A DNA stretch of 64,000 nt from Amycolatopsis rubida (GTDB lineage Bacteria > Actinomycetota > Actinomycetes > Mycobacteriales > Pseudonocardiaceae): the NCBI RefSeq assembly GCF_900115345.1, contig NZ_FOWC01000003.1:124001-188000 (forward strand), given 5' to 3'. Below the pieces are notes generated by a model that was not told the DNA's origin, searched no databases, and saw only the letters and a list, made by a program, of their open reading frames with translations. This document shows, piece by piece, positions 25,832-34,030 of the stretch (the first letter of the stretch is position 1; each line of letters starts with the position of its first letter). Both the position numbers and the translations under genes were made by a program.

Positions 25832-28084
25832 ATGCCGTCGAACATGATCAGCCTCCGCGGTGTTCGCACGCACAACCTGGCCGACGTGGACGTGGACATC
25901 CCGAAGCACCAACTGGTCGCGGTCACCGGCGTTTCCGGGTCCGGCAAGTCGTCGCTCGCGTTCGCGACGCTGGCGGCCGAGTCGCGGCGGCAGTTGTACT
26001 CGACGATGCCCGCCTTCGTCCGGACCAAGCTGCCGCACGATCCGGCCCCGGAGGCCAGTTCGCTCAGCGGGCTCACCACCGTCGTCGTGGTGGACCAGCG
26101 GCCGCTCGGGACGAATTCGCGGTCCACTGTCGGCACCGCCACCGAGGTGTGGACGATGCTGCGGATGTTGTTCTCCCGCTTGGGCGAACCGTCCGCGGGA
26201 TACTCGCCCGCATACTCGTTCAACGATCCGTCCGGCATGTGCCCGGCTTGCGCGGGACTCGGCACGGTCACCGACATCGACGGCGAGCGGATGATCGACC
26301 GCGGCCGGTCGCTCAACGACGGGGCGATGGTCTTTCCCAGTTTCGCCGTCGGCAGCTGGATCTGGAAGCGCTATGTCTACTCGGGATTCTTCGACAACGA
26401 TCTGCCGTTGCGGGAATGGCCTGAGAAACTGGTGCAGTTCCTGCTGCACGGGCCGACGCAGAAGCCGCCGCATCCCTTGCCTCGCTTCCCGGCCAGCGCG
26501 AAGTACCAGTCGATGGTGCCGCGGATCCGGCGGCTGCTCGTGGAACGCGAGGCCAAGATGGGGCCCGCGGTGCGGACGGCACTCGCCGAGGTGACCCGGC
26601 AGCGGCCGTGCCCGGAGTGCGGCGGCAGCAGGCTCGCTCCGGCCGCGCGGGAGAGCCGGATCCACGGGGTGTCCATTGTGGACCTCGGATACCGCGACGC
26701 GGCGGGGCTGCTGGAATTCTGCGCCGGACTGGACCACGAGTGGGCACGTCCGCTGGTGGCGGCACTGCGGTTGCGGCTGGAATCGATGATCACGCTCGGC
26801 CTCGGGCATCTGCACTGCTACCGCGCGACGCCGACGTTGTCCGGCGGCGAGTCCCAGCGGCTGAAGCTGGTGCGGCACTTGGGTTCGAGCCTCACCGACC
26901 TCACCTACGTCCTGGACGAACCGACGGACGGGCTGCATCCGGCCGACGTCGCGTCACTGGTCGACGTACTGCGGCGGCTGCGCGACCACGGCAACACGGT
27001 GCTGGTGGTGGATCACCACGAAGCGGTGATGGTGGCGGCGGACCATGTGATCGACTTGGGTCCGGGAGCTGGCGAAGCGGGCGGGCGCGTGGTGTTCCAC
27101 GGGCCGCCGGCGAAGTTGCGGAAGGCGGACACGACGACCGCGCGGGCGTTGCGCACCGGTGTCCGGCTCAAGGACACTCTGCGGGAACCCACCGGCTGGC
27201 TGCCGTTGCGCGGGCTGGACCGGCACACCCTGCGCAACATCGACGTCGACGTGCCGATGGGCGTGCTCACGGTGATCACCGGGGTGGCGGGGTCCGGGAA
27301 GTCGACGCTGGCGGGCGAACTCGCCGAGCGGCAGCCGCGGTTCACGGTCGTCGACCAGAGCCAGATCGTCGCGACGACCCGGTCGACGGTCGGTACCTGG
27401 CTCGGGCTGGCCGATCCGGTGCAGCGCGCGTTCGCCGAGGTGAGCGGAGAGTCGCCGAAGCTGTTCAACCCGCGGTCGCGGGGCGGGTGCCCGGCTTGCC
27501 GCGGCACCGGCGTGCGGCGCACCGACCTGGCGTTCCTGGAGGACGTCGACACGCCTTGCGAGGAGTGCGACGCGACCGGATTCCGCCCCGAGACACTGGA
27601 AACGCGGCTCGACGGACGGACGGTGCTGGAGGTGCTGAGCACGCCGGTGTCGACGCTGGCCCGGTACGTGCCGCATCCGGACGTGGTCCGGCTGGCCGCG
27701 CTGCTCGGCGAACTGGGCCTCGGGCACCTCGCGAGCGGCCGCACACTCGACACGCTCTCCGGCGGCGAGCGGCAACGGCTGAAACTCGCCCGTCAGCTCG
27801 ACTCGACCAGCGACGACCTGCTCGTCGACGAACCCACCGCCGGCCTGCACCCCAGCGACACCACGCGGATGGTGGCGCTGCTGGATCGGCTCGTCGACGA
27901 GGGCCGGACACTCGTCGTGGTCGAGCATTCGCTGCACGTCGTCGCCGCGGCGGACTGGGTGCTCGACCTGGGTCCCGGCGCGGGCGAGAACGGCGGCCAG
28001 GTGCTCTACACCGGCACGCCGAAGGGGCTCGCCGAGCACGACGGCGCGACCGGACGCTACTTCCGGGCCGCGCTCCGCGGTTAG
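25832..28084 (+). CDS. UvrA-like ABC ATPase (UvrA2/DrrC type)
   Basis: A 750-residue protein with two ABC ATPase halves of the UvrA class. Half one has Walker A VTGVSGSGKSSLAF at residue ~30, the zinc-type motifs CPACAGLG and CPECGGSRL, the signature LSGGESQRLKLVRHL, and Walker B TYVLDEPTDGLHP. Half two has VITGVAGSGKSTLAG near 490, CPACRGTGVRR with CEECDATGF, LSGGERQRLKLARQL and LLVDEPTAGLHP. It lacks the full UvrB-binding insertion, fitting class-II UvrA (UvrA2, or DrrC of drug producers), linked to DNA-lesion removal or resistance to intercalators. ATG 25832 begins just before the conserved first strand. Confidence 0.88.
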   Translation: MPSNMISLRGVRTHNLADVDVDIPKHQLVAVTGVSGSGKSSLAFATLAAESRRQLYSTMPAFVRTKLPHDPAPEASSLSGLTTVVVVDQRPLGTNSRSTVGTATEVWTMLRMLFSRLGEPSAGYSPAYSFNDPSGMCPACAGLGTVTDIDGERMIDRGRSLNDGAMVFPSFAVGSWIWKRYVYSGFFDNDLPLREWPEKLVQFLLHGPTQKPPHPLPRFPASAKYQSMVPRIRRLLVEREAKMGPAVRTALAEVTRQRPCPECGGSRLAPAARESRIHGVSIVDLGYRDAAGLLEFCAGLDHEWARPLVAALRLRLESMITLGLGHLHCYRATPTLSGGESQRLKLVRHLGSSLTDLTYVLDEPTDGLHPADVASLVDVLRRLRDHGNTVLVVDHHEAVMVAADHVIDLGPGAGEAGGRVVFHGPPAKLRKADTTTARALRTGVRLKDTLREPTGWLPLRGLDRHTLRNIDVDVPMGVLTVITGVAGSGKSTLAGELAERQPRFTVVDQSQIVATTRSTVGTWLGLADPVQRAFAEVSGESPKLFNPRSRGGCPACRGTGVRRTDLAFLEDVDTPCEECDATGFRPETLETRLDGRTVLEVLSTPVSTLARYVPHPDVVRLAALLGELGLGHLASGRTLDTLSGGERQRLKLARQLDSTSDDLLVDEPTAGLHPSDTTRMVALLDRLVDEGRTLVVVEHSLHVVAAADWVLDLGPGAGENGGQVLYTGTPKGLAEHDGATGRYFRAALRG

Positions 28085-28113
28085 GCCGCCCCGCCGCCCC
28101 TCCGGTTCCGTCA

Positions 28114-28161
28114 GTGAGGGGAATCCTCAGGGAATCTGGATTCCCTCAGAGTTCCCCTCAC
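28114..28161. repeat. Dispersed palindromic repeat, copy 2 (terminator-like)
   Basis: 22-nt arms 28114-28135 and 28140-28161 around a 4-nt loop; arm text GTGAGGGGAATCCTCAGGGA. It lies between the convergent UvrA-like gene and soxR and overlaps the last bases of soxR. Confidence 0.8.
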
Positions 28162-28619
28162 GACCCGTAGCCGGGAAACCGGCGTGCCCCGGTGCCTCCC
28201 TGCCCGAGAACGTCGTCCGGATTCGAGTACGGGCAGGATTTCAGCGACAGGCACCCGCAGCCGATGCAGTCGGAGAACCGGTCGCGCAGCGCGGTCAGCT
28301 CCTCGATCCGCGCGGTGAGGCGGTCGTGCCAGCGGCGGGAGATGCGCGCCCAGTCGCGTTTGGTGGGGATGCGCTGGTCCGGCAGTTCGGCGAGCGCGTC
28401 CTTGATCTCCTCCAGCGACACCCCGACCCGCTGGGCGGTCCGGATGAAGGCGATCATGCGCAGCGTGTCGCGCCGGTACTCGCGCCGGTTGCCGCTCGTG
28501 CGCCTGCTCGCGATGAGCCCGCGGCTCTCGTAATAGTGCAGCGTCGGGACGCTCACACCGGCGCGTTCGGCGATCTGTCCCGGCTTCAGCCAGACGACCT
28601 CGCGCGTGATCTGGGGCAT
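28158..28619 (-). CDS. soxR: Redox-sensing MerR-family regulator SoxR
   Basis: A 153-residue protein. The N-terminal MerR HTH is PGQIAERAGVSVPTLHYYESRGL, followed by TSGNRREYRRDTLRMIAFIR and a dimerisation helix. CIGCGCLSLKSC near residue 120 gives the four Cys of the [2Fe-2S] cluster. SoxR senses redox-cycling compounds, in actinomycetes often the host's own pigments or quinones. ATG 28619 matches the family start. A perfect-looking SoxR box lies 21 bp upstream. Its natural targets next door (28715-29720) are decayed. Confidence 0.93.
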   Translation of the reverse strand: MPQITREVVWLKPGQIAERAGVSVPTLHYYESRGLIASRRTSGNRREYRRDTLRMIAFIRTAQRVGVSLEEIKDALAELPDQRIPTKRDWARISRRWHDRLTARIEELTALRDRFSDCIGCGCLSLKSCPYSNPDDVLGQGGTGARRFPGYGS

Positions 28620-28640
28620 GGCAGCTCTTTCCGTGCTTGA

Positions 28641-28658
28641 CATCAAGTTCGCTTGATG
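28641..28658. promoter_or_regulatory. SoxR-binding box
   Basis: The perfect 18-bp palindrome CATCAAGTTCGCTTGATG resembles the enterobacterial SoxR site CCTCAAGTTAACTTGAGG, with the conserved TCAAG/CTTGA arms. A TTGACA hexamer (28637-28642) overlaps its left edge on the plus strand, so it probably served the rightward promoter of the now-broken redox genes as well as soxR. Confidence 0.85.
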
Positions 28659-28714
28659 AAGTCCACTGTAAGCACCGCCCGGCAGAAGGGGGCGATCGCG
28701 CGCGAAGGGGATTC

Positions 28715-29130
28715 TGTGCCGACTGCGACCCTGCGAGTACGGGCGGACGTGCTGTGTCCGGTGTCCCGGACCGGGTCGAGCAGGCGGGACGTGCGGCTGG
28801 GCTGGCCATCCGCATAAACACCGCGTCGGCGCTCGATTCCCGGCCCGCGCACCGGGTGCTGAAGCTGGCCGCGGCGTGGGAGGCGATGTTCGCCGCGCAT
28901 CTGCGGGACACAACCTTGCCTCGCGGATTGGGACGTGCTTGCGGAGGTGGAAATCGGAGTGGAGCGCGACGAGAAGTACGTGGCGGAAGTGCTGGCGGAT
29001 CACGAAGAGGGACAGTCGCGCGGGGTCCGTTCTGTGCCGACGATCGTGCGTGGCGACCACCTTCTCGCCGGGCGCGCAGCGTCGAGGAACTGGCGGAATT
29101 GGTCCGGGAGGCAGCGAACGGCGGTCTGAT
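28715..29130 (+). pseudogene. DsbA/FrnE-type thiol oxidoreductase remnant
   Basis: Pieces of a DSBA-family protein are spread over frames. GTG 28715 starts LRVRADVLCPVSR (the usual CPWC is CPVS). HRVLKLAAAWEAMFAAHLRD follows after a large deletion. DWDVLAEVEIGVERDEKYV, then GVRSVPTIVRGDHLLAGR, lies in another frame, and SVEELAELVREA is back in the earlier frame. Neither the redox Cys pair nor a continuous frame survives. It was probably a SoxR target because it starts 57 bp after the SoxR box. Confidence 0.78.
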
Positions 29131-29720
29131 GCGCGCTGCGGCGATCGGCAAGTTCGGGCCTGCGGAACGGCTGACCATCCGCCAGGTGCCGACGCTGGTC
29201 ACGAGCCCGGGGGAGGTGCTGGTGCGAGTGGACGCCACCGGGCGCGACCGTCGAGTTCCCGCAGATCCTGGGCACCGAGTGTGCCGGGCCGATCGTCCAG
29301 GCCGGTGCCGGGGTGACCGAATTCGAGACAGGGCAACAGGTTGCCGGACTCCGGGTGCTGGGCTGCTACGCGGAGCGCGGTCCGGTGAGCCGATCGTGAT
29401 TCACGGCACGGCTGGCGGTGCTGGCTCGACGGCGGTCCAGTTGGCGCGCCACAACGGTTCGCGCGTGACAGGGACCGGCAGCGAGGAGAATCAGGAATAT
29501 TTCCGCACGCGGGACGCCACGCCAATGGTGTGCGGCGAAGGCGAACTCGACCGCCTCCGGACGGGATCGCGACCGGTCCGCCCAGCGGCTTCGCGGGCTG
29601 TTCGATTTGTGCCCGCGGGTGACCGTCCGGGCGAAGCACCCGCTCGACGCCGCCGCGAGCGCCCATCGCGACCTGGCCGCCGGACACGATCGCGGCAAGG
29701 TGGTGCTGCGGATCGGCTGA
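29129..29720 (+). pseudogene. Quinone oxidoreductase (MDR family) remnant
   Basis: ATG 29129 starts MRAAAIGKFGPAERLTIRQV, then PGEVLVRVDATG, the N-terminus of a zinc-independent quinone reductase. The rest is in pieces: ILGTECAGPIVQAGAGV, GQQVAGL and GCYAERG in a second frame, IVIHGTAGGAGSTAVQLARH (nucleotide-binding loop) back in the first, and the C-terminal HPLDAAASAHRDLAAGHDRG and KVVLRIG before TGA 29718-29720. About 100 residues of the middle are missing. SoxR in Streptomyces controls such reductases, so this looks like a lost regulon member. Confidence 0.8.
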
Positions 29721-29766
29721 GGAGGATTTAATTCGGTGGACGGGGCAGTCGCGTGCCCGTTATGGT

Positions 29767-29897
29767 TCGCCCCGACCGTGACTCGACGCCAGGAGGTGAG
29801 ACCCATGAACGCTGTTTCGATGTGGGTGCTCCCCGTGTCGTCACGGTCGGGCGACTGACGTAGGGGTTGCCAGGAGCGCCTTGAGCAAAGGCACTCC
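29767..29897 (+). promoter_or_regulatory. Structured leader of the GNAT-IF1 operon (putative attenuator)
   Basis: Two hairpins. The first pairs 29767-29782 with 29840-29854 (15 bp, one bulge) and encloses the ribosome site and nearly all of a 17-codon reading frame. The second pairs 29873-29882 with 29888-29897 (one mismatch) and ends just before the GNAT ribosome site. The layout fits translation-dependent control of the downstream genes; this is inferred from structure only. Confidence 0.5.
29805..29858 (+). CDS. Putative 17-residue leader peptide
   Basis: AGGAGGTGAG lies 4 nt before ATG. The frame encodes MNAVSMWVLPVSSRSGD and stops at 29858, immediately after the 3' arm of the first leader hairpin. 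The strong ribosome site with so short a frame, 54 nt before the GNAT start, suggests a regulatory upstream ORF. No runs of a single rare or regulatory amino acid are obvious. Confidence 0.5.
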   Translation: MNAVSMWVLPVSSRSGD

Positions 29898-29911
29898 GAA
29901 AGGTGACCATC

Positions 29912-30703
29912 ATGGACACTGTGCGTTTCACCGCGGGCGAACCCGCGGTGCGCGTCACCCGGGTCGAACCGGGACTCTGGCAGGCGTTGGACGACGGTCG
30001 GCTGGCCGGTCGCGCTGAAGCCACCGCCCGGCCCGACGGGCGGGTTTTTCTCAGCGTCGACGCCTGGCATCGCTCGGTCTTCGACCAGCTGGCCCGCGAG
30101 ATGCTGGCCGCGCTGCCGGACCAGCTCCACACCGTGGTCGACGAAGCCGACCGCGAACTGCTGGACGGCTGGCGACGGGCCGGTCTGACGGTCCGGCGGC
30201 GCGAGTGGGAGTACGTCGTGCCCACGGATCCGCACGTCACCGGGCCGGTCGTGCTGCCGCCGGGCGTCACGGTCGTGCCTGCCGGATCCGCTGACGAGGG
30301 TCCGTTGCGCGAGCTGGACCGCGTTATCCGCGCCGAGGTCGAGGCGACTGCGGGCTGGTCGGAGATGCCGGCCGAGGTGCTGCCTCGCACGGCTGGCGAC
30401 ACCGTCGTAGACCCGTCGAAGTACGCCGTGGCTGTCGAGGACGGCGAGTACGCGGGTCTGCTCCGCGTGGTTCAGGTAACGCGCCTGCCCCGGATCGGAC
30501 TCATCGCCGTCCGTGCGGATCGGCAACGCCGCGGCATCGCGCGCGGACTGTTGCTTCACACGCTCGGCACCCTGCACCGAGCGGGAATCCCGACGGCGTC
30601 GGCTGAGGTGAACGAGGCCAACGGAGCGGCGACCGCGCTGTTCGAGGGCATCGGCGCGCGGCGGGCGAACAGCACGGTGGAGCTGATGCGCCATGGCCGG
30701 TAA
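29912..30703 (+). CDS. GNAT-family N-acetyltransferase
   Basis: A 263-residue protein. The C-terminal GNAT fold is clear: the beta4 region [14 protein letters not shown] and [24 protein letters not shown], the acetyl-CoA pyrophosphate loop (R-x-x-G-I-A). [20 protein letters not shown] is the typical last helix-strand. The N-terminal ~120 residues may form a second, degenerate GNAT-like domain. ATG 29912 is preferred (GAAAGG 7-10 nt upstream) over GTG 29903. The stop overlaps the start of an IF-1 gene by 11 bp, so the two are co-translated. The substrate is unknown; the pairing hints at a translation-related or antibiotic substrate. Confidence 0.85.
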   Translation: MDTVRFTAGEPAVRVTRVEPGLWQALDDGRLAGRAEATARPDGRVFLSVDAWHRSVFDQLAREMLAALPDQLHTVVDEADRELLDGWRRAGLTVRRREWEYVVPTDPHVTGPVVLPPGVTVVPAGSADEGPLRELDRVIRAEVEATAGWSEMPAEVLPRTAGDTVVDPSKYAVAVEDGEYAGLLRVVQVTRLPRIGLIAVRADRQRRGIARGLLLHTLGTLHRAGIPTASAEVNEANGAATALFEGIGARRANSTVELMRHGR

Positions 30704-30914
30704 GGGCGGGATCGAAGTCGAGGGAACCGTGGTCGAGTGCCTGCGCGACGCCCGGTTCACCGTCGAACTGGCGAACGGGCACCACGTGCTGGCCCACATC
30801 AGCGGCAAGATCAGGAAGAACTTCATCAAGATCGTCCCGTTCGACCGGGTTCTGGTGGAGCTGAGCCCCTACGACCTCGACCGGGGCCGGATCCTGTTCC
30901 GGTACCGGAACTAG
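30693..30914 (+). CDS. infA: Translation initiation factor IF-1 (probable second copy)
   Basis: A 73-residue S1/OB-fold protein: [40 protein letters not shown], and [19 protein letters not shown]. This covers the full IF-1 length. Housekeeping actinobacterial infA sits next to rpmJ in the ribosomal cluster. This copy sits behind a GNAT gene and has substitutions in the central loop ([13 protein letters not shown] where RQHYIRILPEDRV is usual). It is therefore likely an accessory IF-1, perhaps for altered ribosomes or stress. It overlaps the GNAT gene. Confidence 0.9.
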   Translation: MAGKGGIEVEGTVVECLRDARFTVELANGHHVLAHISGKIRKNFIKIVPFDRVLVELSPYDLDRGRILFRYRN

Positions 30915-30920
30915 TCCGGT

Positions 30921-30956
30921 CCGCCCTGGCGGTCCCGGCCGGGGCCGTCAGGGCGG
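30921..30956. terminator. Bidirectional terminator
   Basis: CCGCCCTG (30921-30928) pairs with CAGGGCGG (30949-30956), with further pairing inside. It lies between convergent stops at 30914 and 30957. Confidence 0.6.
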
Positions 30957-31406
30957 TCAGCTCGGTTTCGCGGCGGCGAGCCGGGCCAGCGCGTCGCATT
31001 TCCGGCCGAAGTTCGCCACGACGTCGGCGCCGATGATCCGCACCATGACCGCGCGCAGCGGGGTGTCGAGGACGATGCGCTGGGTCAGTTCGGTTCCGCC
31101 GGGGACGGCCGCGACGCTCAGCCGGAGGTCCATCTTCCCGAGCGGAACGGGCTGGCAGAGCGTGAACTCGTGTCCGGGCCGCCAGCTCGTGAAGGTGAAG
31201 TCCTTCGCGATTTTCGCGTGCACGCTGCCGCGGAATCCGCCGCTGGGGTAAAGGAATCCGGTCGAACCCGGCGCGACCGGCCCGTGCAGCACGACGCGCG
31301 CGACGTCCGGGTCCCAGCGCGGCCAGTTCTCGACGTCGGCGAGGACGTCCCAGAGCGCGGCCGGGTCGGCGGCGAGGGTGCGGGCGGAGGTTTTGTCCCA
31401 GGTCAT
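30957..31406 (-). CDS. SRPBCC (START-like) family protein
   Basis: A 149-residue single-domain helix-grip protein. PAALWDVLADVENWPRWDPDV at residues 15-35 is the family signature, followed by strands ending in GTELTQRIVLDTPLRAVMVR and a long C-terminal helix (ADVVANFGRKCDALARLAAA). Such polyketide-cyclase/dehydrase-like proteins bind hydrophobic ligands; its role is unknown. ATG 31406 fits. It is divergent from a TetR regulator 45 bp away with a palindrome between them, so that regulator probably controls it. Confidence 0.88.
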   Translation of the reverse strand: MTWDKTSARTLAADPAALWDVLADVENWPRWDPDVARVVLHGPVAPGSTGFLYPSGGFRGSVHAKIAKDFTFTSWRPGHEFTLCQPVPLGKMDLRLSVAAVPGGTELTQRIVLDTPLRAVMVRIIGADVVANFGRKCDALARLAAAKPS

Positions 31407-31429
31407 GCCCCCGAAGATATACGGAACTG

Positions 31430-31446
31430 ACAGTCTCGTAAACTGT
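31430..31446. promoter_or_regulatory. Probable TetR operator
   Basis: ACAGT-CTCGTAA-ACTGT, an inverted repeat in the 45-bp space between the divergent SRPBCC and TetR genes, six bases before the TetR start codon. Confidence 0.5.
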
Positions 31447-31451
31447 GCGCT

Positions 31452-32042
31452 ATGACGCACAACCGGCGCGGACGGCCGCGGGAGCAGGGAATCGACGCGG
31501 CGGTGCGGGCCGCGGTCAACGAGCTGCTGGAGGAGGTCGGCTACCAGCGGTGCACCGTCGACGCGATCGCGGCGCGCGCCGGGGTCGGCAAGGCCGCGCT
31601 CTACCGGCGCTGGAAGTCCAAGGCGGAACTCGTCTTCGCCGCGGTCGTGCACGACGACACCCTCGCGGCGCCGCCCGACACCGGCACCTTGCGCGGCGAC
31701 GTAACAGGCGTTCTCGCCGACATTCAGTCCGCTTTGGACGGACCGCAAGTGCGCAACGCCCTGCCCGGCCTGCTTGCCGATCTCCGCACCGAAGACGCAC
31801 CTGCCGCCCGGCTGGGCGAGCTGTTCCTGGTGCGAGAGCGGGCTTACCTGGTCGAAGTGCTCGACCGCGCGCTCGCCCGCGGCGAACTGGCGCGCCGCCC
31901 CGAAGTGCCCGTTGTGCACGCGATGCTGCTCGGCTCGGTCTTCGCCTGGCTGCACCTTCTGCGCGAAACAGTGCCGCCCGGCGGCCTCGCCGACGCGCTC
32001 GCCCCCGGCCTGTACGGCGCCATTATCGTGCTGGGCAGGTAA
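31452..32042 (+). CDS. TetR/AcrR-family repressor
   Basis: A 196-residue protein. The N-terminal HTH (residues 14-60) reads AVNELLEEVGYQRCTVDAIA, then RAGVGKAALYRRWKSKAELV. The C-terminal helical ligand domain resembles TetR_C_16-like repressors. It is likely autorepressing and a repressor of the divergent SRPBCC gene through the palindrome at 31430-31446. The ligand is unknown. Confidence 0.9.
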   Translation: MTHNRRGRPREQGIDAAVRAAVNELLEEVGYQRCTVDAIAARAGVGKAALYRRWKSKAELVFAAVVHDDTLAAPPDTGTLRGDVTGVLADIQSALDGPQVRNALPGLLADLRTEDAPAARLGELFLVRERAYLVEVLDRALARGELARRPEVPVVHAMLLGSVFAWLHLLRETVPPGGLADALAPGLYGAIIVLGR

Positions 32043-32072
32043 TTTCCCCCGTGACCGCACCGGATCCCGCGT

Positions 32073-32333
32073 TCATCGCCGCGGCCGGGGCGACGGCGTG
32101 CGCCGGGACAGCTCGTCCGCGATCAACGCCTCCATGCGGGTGTTCGTACGGCGAAGCACACGGTATCCGCGGTATGCCACCGCGATTACCGCAATCCCGA
32201 CCACCGCGGCGATCGACAGGACCGGCCCGTGCGAGATCAGGGCGTCGCGATGGTCGCGGGCGAGATAGCCCAGCCCGAGCCCGGCGGCGAGAGCGTCGAG
32301 AAGCGCGAGCGGAACCCGTCCGGGAATGGGCAT
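32073..32333 (-). CDS. Small membrane protein
   Basis: An 86-residue protein. ATG 32333 has GAGAGGAG 6-9 nt upstream. One clear transmembrane helix is VLSIAAVVGIAVIAVAYRGY (residues ~38-57); a weaker hydrophobic segment is near 8-22. The tail is basic (RRTNTRMEALIADELSRRTP). I do not recognise the family. It converges with the TetR gene and lies 155 bp before the tRNA gene. Confidence 0.6.
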   Translation of the reverse strand: MPIPGRVPLALLDALAAGLGLGYLARDHRDALISHGPVLSIAAVVGIAVIAVAYRGYRVLRRTNTRMEALIADELSRRTPSPRPRR

Positions 32334-32487
32334 GGCGGTCTCCTCTCGGGACCCGACCCCAGCAATCTAGGCGACCCCGGGGCCACCGCGAGCAGTCTCG
32401 ACCCGATCGGCCTACGCCCCCGGCCCGCGCGGGGCCTGTGCTAAGTTGACGTGAACTGGGGGGATCGACCTGCGGAAGCGAACCCAG

Positions 32488-32564
32488 GGGCCGGTAGCTC
32501 AGTTGGTTAGAGCAGGGGACTCATAATCCCTTGGCCGTCGGTTCGAGCCCGACCCGGCCCACCA
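32488..32564 (+). tRNA. tRNA with CAT anticodon (Met elongator or, more likely, Ile2)
   Basis: A complete cloverleaf: acceptor GGGCCGG/CCGGCCC, D-arm GCTC...GAGC, anticodon arm GGGGA-CTCATAA-TCCCT, T-arm GTCGG-TTCGAGC-CCGAC, and encoded CCA (32562-32564). The anticodon CAT is at 32522-32524. The arm GACTCATAATC followed by CTTGG resembles tRNA-Ile(CAU, lysidine-modified) more than elongator Met, but this is not certain. An integrase remnant follows 132 bp downstream, so the 3' end is a likely attachment site. Confidence 0.93.
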
Positions 32565-32695
32565 TCTTGCCCTCAACACAGCTGCTGACCAGCGAAAACG
32601 GGCTCAAAAACGATCTTGAGCCGAGGTCTCGCGGGAGCGCCGGAGACGAGCGCGGCGCTGGTAACCCAAGGGATTGTTCGAGTAAGCCTGTTTTC

Positions 32696-33180
32696 ATGAC
32701 CGCCGTTGAGGCACCGCTGGAGGTGCTGGAGCCCGATGACATCCGGGAGCTCGTCTCGGACTGGAGAACGCATCTGAGGGCCGAGAACCGTGCCGACTCC
32801 ACGATCGACGCCTACCTCGACAGCGTGGCCATGCTGGTCGACTACCTCGACGACGAAGACGTCTCGATGGTGGCTCCCGACATTGGACGCCGTGAGCTGG
32901 AGCGGTATTTCGAATATCTCCGCCAACGGCCGAATTTCCGCACCGGAGAGTCCCTTTCGCGCAGCTACATCGCCAAGCAATATCGGCACCTTCAGCAGTT
33001 CTGGCGCTGGCTCGACGATGTGGAAGAGATTGTCGAGTTGTCCCCGTTTTGCAAAATGGAGGTTCCGCACGTCCCGGACAACCCGCGACGGTCTTGCGTG
33101 AAAACGAGTTGAAGGCACTGCTGGTCACTGCGAAAGGAAAAGGGTTTGTCGAACTCCGGGACCGGGCGCAGTCCGGGCAC
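32696..33180 (+). pseudogene. Tyrosine recombinase (phage-type integrase) remnant
   Basis: ATG 32696 starts a SAM-like core-binding domain: DDIRELVSDWRTHLRAENRA, STIDAYLDSVAMLVDYL, and YIAKQYRHLQQFWRWL with NPF-like SPFCKME. Near 33085 the frame shifts to VLRENELKALLVTAKGKGF and VELRDRA, the start of the catalytic domain, then homology ends. The R-H-R-Y catalytic residues are all missing. Placement directly after a tRNA gene marks it as the integrase of a dead integrated element. Confidence 0.82.
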
Positions 33181-33589
33181 GGTGCCGAACCCAGGTGCGC
33201 GTACCGGACCCGGTTGATTTCGTTGAACAGATGTGCCGGTTCGTCGCAGTCCTCTTCGCGGCCGAGCGCACGGATCGCGAATTCTGTCCGGCGCTCGGTC
33301 CGGTCCGGTCGGGGGCGCCGGACGCTCGAATCCCGAAGCCGCGGCATGACAGCGCGAGTCCGGTCGAGCCGATGCAGGCGGGACGCCGCTCGGACGGTGT
33401 CGGATCCTGGCGGACTGCCCTGTCGGGGATCCGCGGCACGGGCAGGAGAGTCCGGCCGCGCTCCGCGTGCGATGGTTCGAGTCGGGACACGGGCGTGCGC
33501 TTTCTGATCTGGTCGGAATTCGCCGACAGGCTTGGGGGAGCAGTCGGGCGAGGAGCGCGGTCTGCCGTCGGACCGCCCGCTCGCATCGG
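33181..33589. other. Decayed sequence without recognisable gene
   Basis: Open frames occur on both strands, but I recognise no protein motif. Confidence 0.45.
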
Positions 33590-34030
33590 GGTTTGCGGGC
33601 GACGCCGACCGCCACGATCCGCCGCGCGACCGTCGGCTCGCCCAGCAGCGGGCCGCTCGGGATCAGCTGCATCCCGTGGAACAGGTCCTCGATCTCGGCG
33701 CGGGTGCGGGCCGAGACGTCTTTCATCGACCCGTTGCGGACCGACTCGGGCAGTGCGTGCACCACGTGCTCGTCTTCGGAACCGTCGTGCGGGTCGAGCA
33801 GGTGCGAGATCGCGACGTACGAACCGGACGGGAGCCGGTCGACGAACTCCTTCGTCACGCGCGCCGCGAGCCCGCGGTCGCCGGTCTGGTGGTGCCGGGC
33901 GAGCAGGAACAGCACCGCGATCGGCTCGTCCCAGTCGAGGTGATCGCGGACGGCCGGGTGGTCGAGAATGCTGTGGGCGGGTCGAAGAAATCCGCCTGGA
34001 CGTACTCGGTGAACTCAGGTTTACCGCGCG
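33590..34030 (-). pseudogene. SAM-dependent methyltransferase (PF04672-like) C-terminal remnant
   Basis: On the minus strand, TEYVQADFFDPP then, one frame over, ILDHPAVRDHLDWDEPIAVL, FLLARHHQTGDRGLAARVTK, LPSGSYVAISHLLDPHD and RTRAEIEDLFHGMQLIPSGP. These match the second half of actinomycete S-adenosylmethionine methyltransferases often found beside XRE/DUF397 genes. The N-terminal SAM-binding half is missing, and a frameshift lies near 33950. After about 33590 the frame runs on without homology. Confidence 0.7.

Noticed and set aside
25004-26938. 644-codon minus-strand frame with 15-residue repeats
   Set aside because: It is created by the 45-bp tandem array and by antisense of the UvrA-like gene; no protein features.
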